Positions 22,750-28,344 of a stretch of 28,344 nucleotides of DNA are shown here, in pieces; position 1 is the stretch's first letter, and the number at the start of each line of letters is the position of its first letter. A model generated the notes under the pieces. It saw only the letters and a list, made by a program, of their open reading frames with translations. It was not told the origin of the DNA and searched no databases. The stretch spans positions 1 through 28,344 of the forward strand of contig JBPCRW010000035.1 of assembly GCA_050996405.1 (NCBI GenBank). The letters are read 5' to 3'. The stretch comes from JBPCRW01 sp050996405. GTDB lineage: Bacteria > Acidobacteriota > Blastocatellia > Pyrinomonadales > Pyrinomonadaceae. The position numbers and the translations under genes are program-made.

Positions 22750-23940
22750 TTACTCAATAACTCGCAAAATAAAACATTTCAGATAATAAGTTTCAGGCAC
22801 GCCGATTAAAACCGGATGGTCAGATGCCTGAATTCTTTTTTCAACGAGATGAACGCGCCTTTTCGCATCGCGGGCGGCTTCTTCAATTGTCTGTAAAAAT
22901 AGTTCTTCGGAAAAATGAAACGAGCAGGAACAGGTAATTAAAATTCCGTTTTTATTGAGCAGTTTTAAAGCGCGCAGATTTATTTCCTTGTAGCCGCGAA
23001 CGGCGGATTTCAAAGCGGCGCGGGATTTTACGAACGCGGGCGGGTCGAGAACGATTGTGTCAAATTTCGCGCCCGATTTTTCAAAATCTCGAAGCGCGTC
23101 AAAAACGTTTGCGGTTTGAAATTTAATGTTTTTTATATCGTTTAATTCGGCATTTCGACGCGCTAAATTTATAGCGTCTTCGGAAATATCGATTGCCGAA
23201 ACTTCATCGCAAATCCGCGCTAAATTTAAAGCGAAACCGCCGTTAAAAGTAAAACAATCCAACGCTTTGCCAAAAGCGTAATTTCGGGCGGCGAAATGAT
23301 TTTCGCGCTGGTCAAGGAACGAGCCGGTTTTCTGCCCGCCGAGCGGCGACACATAAAATTTTACGCCGTCCTGTTCGATAATAATTTCGCCGGAAACTTC
23401 GCCGTCTAAAACGCCGGAAATTTCCGGCAAGTTTTCACGACCGCGCACTTTGACATCGTTTCTTTCGACAATTGCCGACGGCTGAAATTCTTCGATTAAA
23501 ATCTCGACAAAAGTTTGTTTCAATTTTTCCGAGCCTTGCGAAAGCGTCTGAATGACAAACACGCCCGCGTAATCGTCAATAATCAGCGACGGCAGCAAGT
23601 CGCCTTCGGAATAAACAAGACGCTGCGCGTTAGTGGTGAGCGGTGAATGGTGAATGGTGAGTTTCTGCTTCACGTCAATATGTCTTCGCGCCGCCGCTTC
23701 GCAAATTTTCTTTCGCCAAAATTCCTTATCAACAGTTTCGTTTTTAATCGTAAAAATTCGCAGCGCGATTTCCGACGAATCGCTGTAAAAGGCTTTGCCG
23801 ACGAAGTTTTTTCCTTCGTCGAAAACCGAAACGACTTCGCCGCCGGTTGCTTCAATTCTTTGAATATCGCTTTTGTAAATCCACAAATGCCCGCCGCGAA
23901 CGCGCCTTGCGCCTTTTTTATTGACGAAAACTTTTGACAT
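22750..23940 (-). CDS. rlmI: 23S rRNA (cytosine-C5) methyltransferase, RlmI/RlmK-like
   Basis: The 396-residue protein has an N-terminal PUA domain (1-75, VNKKGARRVRGGHLWIYKSDI, GEVVSVFD, FVGKAFYSDSSEIALRIF). A linker leads to RLVYSEGDLLPSLIIDDYAG, the family-typical entry to the central domain, and then a Rossmann SAM-binding domain (GGQKTGSFLDQRENH, ALDCFTFNGGFALNLA, VSAIDISEDAI, IVLDPPAFVKS, TCSCSFHF). E. coli RlmI methylates C1962 of 23S rRNA; the Cys in TCSCSFHF is the expected catalytic region. Residues 94-103 (LTIHHSPLTT) are encoded by exactly four heptamer repeats and look like an insertion relative to the family. The RNA target is inferred. Confidence 0.9.
   Translation of the reverse strand: MSKVFVNKKGARRVRGGHLWIYKSDIQRIEATGGEVVSVFDEGKNFVGKAFYSDSSEIALRIFTIKNETVDKEFWRKKICEAAARRHIDVKQKLTIHHSPLTTNAQRLVYSEGDLLPSLIIDDYAGVFVIQTLSQGSEKLKQTFVEILIEEFQPSAIVERNDVKVRGRENLPEISGVLDGEVSGEIIIEQDGVKFYVSPLGGQKTGSFLDQRENHFAARNYAFGKALDCFTFNGGFALNLARICDEVSAIDISEDAINLARRNAELNDIKNIKFQTANVFDALRDFEKSGAKFDTIVLDPPAFVKSRAALKSAVRGYKEINLRALKLLNKNGILITCSCSFHFSEELFLQTIEEAARDAKRRVHLVEKRIQASDHPVLIGVPETYYLKCFILRVIE
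23633..23660. repeat. Four heptamers inside rlmI coding sequence
   Basis: The plus strand reads GTGGTGA, GCGGTGA, ATGGTGA, ATGGTGA in perfect 7-nt phase with no inverted arm nearby. They encode residues 94-103 of the methyltransferase. One unit more or less would shift the reading frame. Confidence 0.9.
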
Positions 23941-24060
23941 AAATTATGAATCTAACCGATGAAAAGTCGTTTGGCTAATCGGGTGATCGATTCGGCTTAA
24001 GACTGCTGTAATTTAAATTCATAAAATTTTAATTTCGATAACTTTTAGTTTTGCAAATTT

Positions 24061-24077
24061 ATGAATTTCAGATTCAT
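24061..24077. promoter_or_regulatory. Palindrome upstream of pfkA, possible operator
   Basis: ATGAATTTCAGATTCAT has perfect 6-bp arms around a 5-base centre and ends 23 bases before the pfkA ATG. It overlaps the region between a weak -35 (TTATGA, 24059) and a -10-like TAAAAT just downstream. A similar ATGAATC lies at 23946 in the same divergent gap. A regulator binding here is speculation. Confidence 0.3.
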
Positions 24078-24100
24078 AGAGTAAAATAAAGTTTTTTATT

Positions 24101-25186
24101 ATGTATAAGCAAATCGGAATTTTGACAGGCGGCGGAGACGCGCCGGGTTTAAACGCCGTAATTCGCGCCGTCGTCCGCACGGCAATCGGCGAATTCGGGA
24201 TGAAATGCGTCGGAATCGAAGACAGTTTTGAAGGCATTTTAGGCGAGCCGAAAGTTACGAAATTGACGATGAAAAGCGTTAGCGGAATTTTGCCCAGAGG
24301 CGGAACGATTTTAGGCACGCGCAACAAAGGCAGCTTTTGCAGAATCGTGAACGGGGAAATCTTTTTTCCCGAAATGCCGATTGACGAAGCGTTGGCGAAT
24401 CTCGAAAAACTCGAAATCGAAGCGTTGATTGTTCTCGGCGGCGAAGGCACGCTGGCGGTTGCCGAACAGTTTCACAAACGCGGTTTTCCGATTATCGGCG
24501 TTCCGAAAACGATTGATAACGATTTGGCGGCGACCGAATTGACGTTCGGTTTTATGACGGCGATTGATATTGCGACCGAAGCTCTCGACCGCCTGCACAC
24601 GACCGCCGCCTCGCACGACCGCGTGATGATTCTCGAAGTGATGGGCAGAAATACGGGCTGGATTGCGCTGCATGCCGGGCTTGCCGGAAGCGCGGATATA
24701 ATTCTGATTCCCGAAATTCCTTTTTCCTTTGAATCAATGGCGCGAAAAATCCGGCAGCGCGAAAAAAGCGGCTCGCGTTTTACAAATGTCGTGGTTGCCG
24801 AAGGCGCGAGCGAAGTCGGCACGCAGCCGATTTATCTGGACAAAGAAGCATTGCGTTTGGGCGGAGTCGGCAGTCATTTGCGGCGGCGCATCGAATCGGA
24901 AACCGGCAAAGAATCGCGCTGCGTCGTTCTCGGACATCTTCAGCGCGGCGGCTCGCCTAACGCTTTTGACCGGATGCTCGGCACGAATTTCGGAGCGTGC
25001 GCGGTGCGCGCTCTGGCAAACGGTCAAACCGGAAAAATGGTCGCTTTGCAGGCGAACGAAATAACTATCGTTCCACTGAAAGACGCAATCGAGAATATAA
25101 AAACCGTGCCGGTTCAGGGGCAGCTTGTCCGCACGGCGCGCGACATCGGCATTTCCTTTGCCGCGCCGAATGAATCGAAATTGTAA
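24101..25186 (+). CDS. pfkA: 6-phosphofructokinase, group III (actinobacterial-type) ATP enzyme
   Basis: The 361-residue enzyme phosphorylates fructose 6-phosphate to the 1,6-bisphosphate in glycolysis. Visible sites are the donor loop GILTGGGDAPGLNAV (7-21), GTILGTRN (68-75), GGEGT (113-117), PKTIDND with catalytic base Asp139, MILEVMGRNTGWIA, and GHLQRGGSPNAFDR. The residue that separates ATP from PPi users (E. coli Gly104) is Gly116, pointing to ATP, while E. coli Gly124 is replaced by Lys136 as in PPi enzymes. That Gly/Lys combination, with GGEGT, is what I recall for Mycobacterium and Streptomyces ATP-PFKs. The donor is therefore probably ATP but should be assayed. It heads a plus-strand run and is divergent from rlmI. 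No Shine-Dalgarno is visible. Confidence 0.92.
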   Translation: MYKQIGILTGGGDAPGLNAVIRAVVRTAIGEFGMKCVGIEDSFEGILGEPKVTKLTMKSVSGILPRGGTILGTRNKGSFCRIVNGEIFFPEMPIDEALANLEKLEIEALIVLGGEGTLAVAEQFHKRGFPIIGVPKTIDNDLAATELTFGFMTAIDIATEALDRLHTTAASHDRVMILEVMGRNTGWIALHAGLAGSADIILIPEIPFSFESMARKIRQREKSGSRFTNVVVAEGASEVGTQPIYLDKEALRLGGVGSHLRRRIESETGKESRCVVLGHLQRGGSPNAFDRMLGTNFGACAVRALANGQTGKMVALQANEITIVPLKDAIENIKTVPVQGQLVRTARDIGISFAAPNESKL

Positions 25187-25191
25187 AATTT

Positions 25192-25265
25192 AGTCCATAA
25201 TCCATAGTCAATTTGATTTTTGGAAAAAAGACTTTAGACTTTGGACTACGGACTATGGACTTAAA
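25192..25265. repeat. Inverted heptamer array between pfkA and greA
   Basis: The left arm has three units: AGTCCAT, AATCCAT, AGTCAAT (25192-25212). The right arm has five: ACTTTAG, ACTTTGG, ACTACGG, ACTATGG, ACTTAAA (25231-25265). The arms pair as GGACTATGGACT with AGTCCATAATCC. The array begins 5 bases after the pfkA stop and ends 3 bases before the greA ATG. Confidence 0.9.
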
Positions 25266-25268
25266 CTT

Positions 25269-25733
25269 ATGGAAGCAGTAAAAAAGAAATTAAAAACAGA
25301 ACTCGCGGCACTCGAAGAAGAACTGCATTTTACTCTGCCGAGAGAAATTCAAAAGGCGCGCGAATTCGGCGACCTGCGGGAAAACGCCGAATATAAAGCC
25401 GCGCTCGAACGTCAATCTTTTGTTTCGGCGCGAATCGGGCAGATTCTCCAGCGTCTGGACGAAGTTCAGTCAATTGACCTGTCAAAAATTCCGCACGACC
25501 GCATCGCTTACGGCTCGACCGTCGTTTTGTATGACGTTGACGGCGACGAAGACATTACTTATCGTCTGGTTACGTCGGAAGAAAGCGACCCGGAAAACGG
25601 TTTGATTTCGACTGTTTCGCCAATCGGACAATCTCTGATGGGTAAAGAAGAAGGCGACGAAGTGAAAGTAAAAACGCCGAAAGGCTGGCGCAATTTTGAA
25701 GTTAAAAGTCTAAGGACGATTCACGAACAATAA
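25269..25733 (+). CDS. greA: Transcription elongation factor GreA
   Basis: The 154-residue factor rescues backtracked RNA polymerase by stimulating cleavage of the RNA 3' end. The N-terminal coiled-coil hairpin (about 1-75) has the acidic tip GDLRENAEYKAALE, corresponding to the Asp41/Glu44 region that reaches the polymerase active site. The C-terminal FKBP-like domain (about 80-154) shows YGSTVVLYDVDGDEDITYRLV, ISTVSPIGQSLMGKEEGDEVKVKTPKG and the final FEVKSL. Length is typical (158 in E. coli). The start is 3 bases after a heptamer array and has no Shine-Dalgarno. The stop codon overlaps the first unit of the next array. It is probably co-transcribed with the phosphatidyltransferase gene. 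Confidence 0.95.
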   Translation: MEAVKKKLKTELAALEEELHFTLPREIQKAREFGDLRENAEYKAALERQSFVSARIGQILQRLDEVQSIDLSKIPHDRIAYGSTVVLYDVDGDEDITYRLVTSEESDPENGLISTVSPIGQSLMGKEEGDEVKVKTPKGWRNFEVKSLRTIHEQ

Positions 25734-25799
25734 CATTTATCGATTATCAATTATCAGTCAACGCATAATTGATAATTGATAACTGATAACTGAAAAATG
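25732..25799. repeat. Inverted heptamer array from the greA stop to the next start
   Basis: The left arm has four units: AACATTT, ATCGATT, ATCAATT, ATCAGTC (25732-25759). The right arm has five: ATAATTG twice, ATAACTG twice, AAAAATG (25765-25799). The first unit begins inside the greA stop codon and the last unit ends with the ATG of the phosphatidyltransferase, so gap and array coincide exactly. Confidence 0.92.
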
Positions 25800-26456
25800 T
25801 TAGGAGCAAGCATCGGACGCGGCGCAATGAAAATCATCAACGCGATGGTGCGCTGGCTGGCGTATGGCGGCGTGCATCCGAATATTTTGACGGCGACCGG
25901 CGTAATAATTAACGTCGGGTGCGGATTTCTGTTCGGTTTCGGAGAATTTTTCTGGGCGGGAATTGTTCTGATAGTCGCCAATCTTTTCGATATGCTTGAC
26001 GGCAACGTCGCGCGCCTGACGGGAAACGTGACGCGCTTCGGCGGTTTTTTAGATTCGTCGCTCGACCGCATTTCCGATATGGTTTGCTTTGTCGGCATAA
26101 TGTGTTTTTACGCGCGATTAACGCCGCAGCATTCTCTGCTGAATGTTTTTTTGGCGGGCGCGGGAATGATTGGTTCGGTGATGGTCAGCTATACGACGGC
26201 GCGGGCGGAAAACGTTGGAATAAAATCGAGCGTCGGATTCCTTCAGCGACCGGAAAGAATCGTTTTGTTTATCATCGGCGCATTATCAACTTGGAACTGG
26301 AATTCGACGAATTTTTTCGCCAACCGGATGCCGCAGGTGTTATGGGTTTTGGCAATCGGTTCGATGTGGACGTTCGTTCAAAGAATGTTTCACACTTGGA
26401 AAGAACTGCAAAAAATGGAAAGCGCAGAACCGGCGATTGAAAACGAATCGAACTAG
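25797..26456 (+). CDS. CDP-alcohol phosphatidyltransferase (PgsA/PIP-synthase like)
   Basis: This 219-residue inner-membrane enzyme joins a CDP-diacylglycerol lipid to an alcohol acceptor, releasing CMP. It has about six membrane helices and the complete metal-binding motif D-x2-D-G-x2-A-R-x8-G-x3-D-x3-D, with Asp65, Asp68, Asp86 and Asp90 (FDMLDGNVARLTGNVTRFG). The start MLGASIGRGA, the phrase GVHPNILTATG, and RPERIVLF after the active site are like the actinobacterial/archaeal branch that includes phosphatidylinositol phosphate synthase and PgsA. The acceptor (glycerol 3-phosphate, inositol phosphate or other) cannot be decided. The start codon is the last base triplet of a heptamer array. 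The PGPGW gene follows after 23 bases. Confidence 0.88.
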   Translation: MLGASIGRGAMKIINAMVRWLAYGGVHPNILTATGVIINVGCGFLFGFGEFFWAGIVLIVANLFDMLDGNVARLTGNVTRFGGFLDSSLDRISDMVCFVGIMCFYARLTPQHSLLNVFLAGAGMIGSVMVSYTTARAENVGIKSSVGFLQRPERIVLFIIGALSTWNWNSTNFFANRMPQVLWVLAIGSMWTFVQRMFHTWKELQKMESAEPAIENESN

Positions 26457-26479
26457 ATTCTTAACTTTGATTTTTACAA

Positions 26480-26902
26480 ATGATTGAATTGCTCACAGAC
26501 TTTTGGGAAACTTTGACGTGGACTCGAATCGCGCTTTTCGCGCTGGCGATAGTAATTTCGGCTGCCGTCAGCTACGCTGCGGTAATTTTGGCGATGGTCA
26601 AAATTCCGGCGGATTATTTCAGTTCTTCTTATAATCTTAATCACCGAAATGACCGTCATTTTCTGCTGCGCTGGAGCGGAACGATTTTAAAAAATTTAGT
26701 CGGCGCGATTTTGATTCTTGCCGGAATTTTAATGATTTTCGGACCCGGTCCCGGCATGCTGACAATTCTTCTGGGAATAATTATGCTTGACATTCCGGGC
26801 AAACGACCGCTTGAAGCGAATCTTATTAAACGTCCGACCATTTTGACGGCGATAAACAATTTGCGGCTTCGTTACAATAAACCGCCTTTGATTTTGGATT
26901 AA
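26480..26902 (+). CDS. PGPGW-type small membrane protein
   Basis: This 140-residue protein has a first membrane helix at about 16-40 and a cytoplasmic or loop stretch (NLNHRNDRHFLLRWSGTILKNL). A helical hairpin follows around the signature IFGPGPGMLTILLGIIMLDIPGKRPLE (about 84-112). This matches the putative transmembrane PGPGW family, here with Met in place of the final Trp. The C-terminal tail is basic. The function of the family is unknown to me. It sits in a tight plus-strand run 23 bases after the phosphatidyltransferase and 5 bases before the DUF3592-like gene, so it is likely co-transcribed and perhaps tied to membrane lipid or envelope upkeep. Confidence 0.75.
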   Translation: MIELLTDFWETLTWTRIALFALAIVISAAVSYAAVILAMVKIPADYFSSSYNLNHRNDRHFLLRWSGTILKNLVGAILILAGILMIFGPGPGMLTILLGIIMLDIPGKRPLEANLIKRPTILTAINNLRLRYNKPPLILD

Positions 26903-26907
26903 CCTAA

Positions 26908-27210
26908 ATGGGATTTTTCGACATTTTTAAACGCCAGCCGAAAGTTGATTTAGAAGCGCGTCGGTGCGAAAATCTGGCGCGGAACGGACGCATTACCGAA
27001 GGCACGATTCTCGACAGCGAAACGACCGGCGCGCGCGAAGAAATCGTCTATTATCATTACAGCGTTCACGGCGCGAATTTTGAATCGTCTGAGATTTTAA
27101 GCGAAGATAAACTGCGCGATTCTTTGAAATATGCGCCCGGCGCAAAAGTCGGAGTTCGCTACGACCCGAAAAATCACGGAAATTCTATGTTAGTGGTAAG
27201 TGGTAAATAA
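26908..27210 (+). CDS. Small DUF3592-like protein
   Basis: The 100-residue protein has a short amphipathic start (MGFFDIFKRQPKVD). A compact beta-rich domain follows: RITEGTILDSETTG, EEIVYYHYSVHGANFESSEILSED, YAPGAKVGVRYDPKNHGNSML. The pattern of a Y-x-Y-x-V strand, then G-x-x-V-x-V-x-Y-x-P, is that of DUF3592-type domains, which are usually attached to membrane proteins; here no membrane span is present. No catalytic residues are evident. The last residues (VVSGK) and stop are encoded by heptamer units. It follows the PGPGW gene by 5 bases and precedes accC. Confidence 0.7.
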   Translation: MGFFDIFKRQPKVDLEARRCENLARNGRITEGTILDSETTGAREEIVYYHYSVHGANFESSEILSEDKLRDSLKYAPGAKVGVRYDPKNHGNSMLVVSGK

Positions 27211-27266
27211 TAATGGCGGAATTTTCCTTTTATTTACCACTTACCATTTACCACTTACCACTAAAA
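27191..27266. repeat. Inverted, alternating heptamer array between DUF3592-like gene and accC
   Basis: The left arm has TAGTGGT, AAGTGGT, AAATAAT (27191-27211) and includes the stop codon of the upstream gene. The right arm alternates ATTTACC and ACTTACC twice, then ACTAAAA (27232-27266), ending 3 bases before the accC ATG. The arms are reverse complements. Confidence 0.9.
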
Positions 27267-27269
27267 ATT

Positions 27270-28344
27270 ATGTTTAAGAAAATCTTAATCGCCAATCGTG
27301 GCGAAATCGCGTGTCGCGTGATTCGCGCCTGCCGCGATATGAAAATAAAAACCGTCGCCGTTTATTCGGAAGCGGATAAAAACGCGCTTCACGTGCGGAT
27401 GGCGGACGAAGCATATTTTATCGGCGCGTCGCCGTCGAGCGAAAGTTATCTGCGCCCGGAAAAAATTATTGACGCGGCGAAAAAATCGTGCGCGGAAGCG
27501 ATTCATCCGGGCTACGGATTTTTATCTGAAAACGCGGAATTTGTTCGTGAAGTCATTAAACAGGGAATCGTTTTTATCGGACCTTCGCCGGACGCGATGG
27601 ACGCGATGGGCGGAAAAATTTCCGCTCGGAAAATCGCTATCAAAGCGGGCGTTCCGGTCGTTCCCGGCACAACCGAACCTTTGCAAAATTACGACGATGC
27701 AAAAAAAGTCGCCGCAAGTTTTGGTTATCCGGTGATGCTCAAGGCTTCGGCGGGCGGCGGCGGCAAGGGAATGCGTTTTGTCGAAAGCGAACACGATTTG
27801 AAAAACGCGCTCGAAACCGCGCAATCTGAAGCGCGCGCCGCGTTTGGCGACGATGCTGTTTATGTCGAAAAAGCGATTGTCCGCCCGCGCCACGTCGAGA
27901 TTCAGATTTTTTCCGACACGCGCGGTAATTACGCGCATTTGGGTGAGCGCGAATGCTCGATTCAACGCCGCCATCAAAAAGTTATCGAAGAATGTCCGTC
28001 GCCGATAAACGACGTGAATCTACGCCGGAAAATGGGCGCGTGCGCGGTGCTGGTCGCTAAAGCCGTGAATTACGTCGGCGCGGGAACGGTCGAATTTCTC
28101 GTGTCGGATTTGGACAAATCTTTTTATTTTCTCGAAATGAACACGCGCCTTCAGGTTGAACATCCCGTGACGGAATTAGTCACCGGAATTGATTTGGTGC
28201 GCGAGCAAATCAATGTCGCCTGCGGCGAAAAACTTTCGTTCACGCAGGATGATATTCAAATGAACGGACACGCCATCGAATGCCGCGTTTATGCCGAAGA
28301 TCCGGAAAATAATTTTCTGCCAAGCCCCGGAAAAATTACCAGAT
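27270..28344 (+). CDS. accC: Biotin carboxylase subunit (acetyl-CoA carboxylase or related), 3' end cut off
   Basis: The frame runs from the ATG at 27270 to the window end without a stop (358 codons). It encodes an ATP-grasp biotin carboxylase: MFKKILIANRGEIACRVIRAC, AIHPGYGFLSENAEF, ATP-binding KASAGGGGKGMRFV, HVEIQIFSDTRGNYAHLGERECSIQRRHQKVIEE, and EMNTRLQVEHPVTELVTGIDLVREQI. It uses ATP and bicarbonate to carboxylate biotin on a carrier protein. A stand-alone AccC is about 450 residues. Alpha subunits of propionyl- or methylcrotonyl-CoA carboxylase share this part and carry a biotin domain further on, beyond the window, so the exact complex is open. The start comes 3 bases after a heptamer array with no Shine-Dalgarno. 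Confidence 0.92.
   Translation, partial: MFKKILIANRGEIACRVIRACRDMKIKTVAVYSEADKNALHVRMADEAYFIGASPSSESYLRPEKIIDAAKKSCAEAIHPGYGFLSENAEFVREVIKQGIVFIGPSPDAMDAMGGKISARKIAIKAGVPVVPGTTEPLQNYDDAKKVAASFGYPVMLKASAGGGGKGMRFVESEHDLKNALETAQSEARAAFGDDAVYVEKAIVRPRHVEIQIFSDTRGNYAHLGERECSIQRRHQKVIEECPSPINDVNLRRKMGACAVLVAKAVNYVGAGTVEFLVSDLDKSFYFLEMNTRLQVEHPVTELVTGIDLVREQINVACGEKLSFTQDDIQMNGHAIECRVYAEDPENNFLPSPGKITR

Noticed and set aside
1..28344. tRNA, rRNA, riboswitch, or integrase/insertion-sequence genes
   Set aside because: No cloverleaf, rRNA segment, recognised riboswitch core or transposase reading frame was seen by eye; weak or divergent ones could be missed without a covariance search.

Overview
The window is an ordinary chromosomal stretch from a Gram-negative (diderm) bacterium of moderate GC, with G/C-ending codons inside genes and AT-rich gaps between them. 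Heptosyltransferase, O-antigen ligase, an EptA-type transferase, a bifunctional PBP1 with a Cys-rich tail, PGPGW and DUF3592-like proteins, and a pilin preceded by PilS/PilR all fit a lineage such as Acidobacteriota (Blastocatellia/Pyrinomonadales). That placement is inferred from gene content and style, not from a marker phylogeny. Few genes have a clear Shine-Dalgarno sequence.

Layout. 1-1489 (mostly minus): rpsI (5' end only) and rplM, a possible 33-residue membrane peptide, and a Nudix hydrolase, then a plus-strand membrane-anchored protein (1518-2027). 2127-10540 (minus) is an envelope block: O-antigen ligase with TPR tail, ABC-2 permease, TPR lipoprotein-like or anchored protein, GT-C-like polytopic protein, ABC ATPase, and EptA-like phosphoethanolamine transferase. 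10690-14686 (minus): pilS, pilR, pilA, with a good sigma-54 promoter candidate in front of pilA. 14769-17037: a mannose-6-phosphate-isomerase type cupin, waaF, and an NAD-dependent epimerase-like protein. 17181-22649: a class A penicillin-binding protein, a polyprenyl-phosphate glycosyltransferase (minus), and a C-terminal processing protease. 22750-23940 (minus): rlmI-type rRNA methyltransferase. 24101-28344 (plus): pfkA, greA, CDP-alcohol phosphatidyltransferase, PGPGW protein, DUF3592-like protein, and accC (cut by the window end). Together the genes serve ribosome and transcription housekeeping, lipopolysaccharide/polysaccharide and phospholipid synthesis, cell-wall assembly and type IV pili.

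The most unusual content lies between the genes. Seven gaps are filled almost end to end by arrays of 7-bp units, each array having a left arm and a reverse-complementary right arm (75-151, 14684-14778, 16142-16205, 20003-20083, 25192-25265, 25732-25799, 27191-27266). The word differs from locus to locus, but the 7-nt phase, the inverted design and the position right at start and stop codons are shared. An eighth, one-armed array of exactly four heptamers lies inside the rlmI coding sequence, and two others encode protein C-termini. Two more gaps hold inverted arrays of about 9-bp words (7454-7512, 22673-22739). A separate family of about 65-bp palindromic elements (2040-2101, 3831-3896, 8453-8522, and a fragment at 11434-11446) resembles REP/MITE elements and supplies the last codons and stop of two genes. 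These repeats resemble the heptanucleotide STRR repeats known from cyanobacteria in unit length, but the inverted, gap-filling, start-codon-embedding arrangement deserves a genome-wide look.
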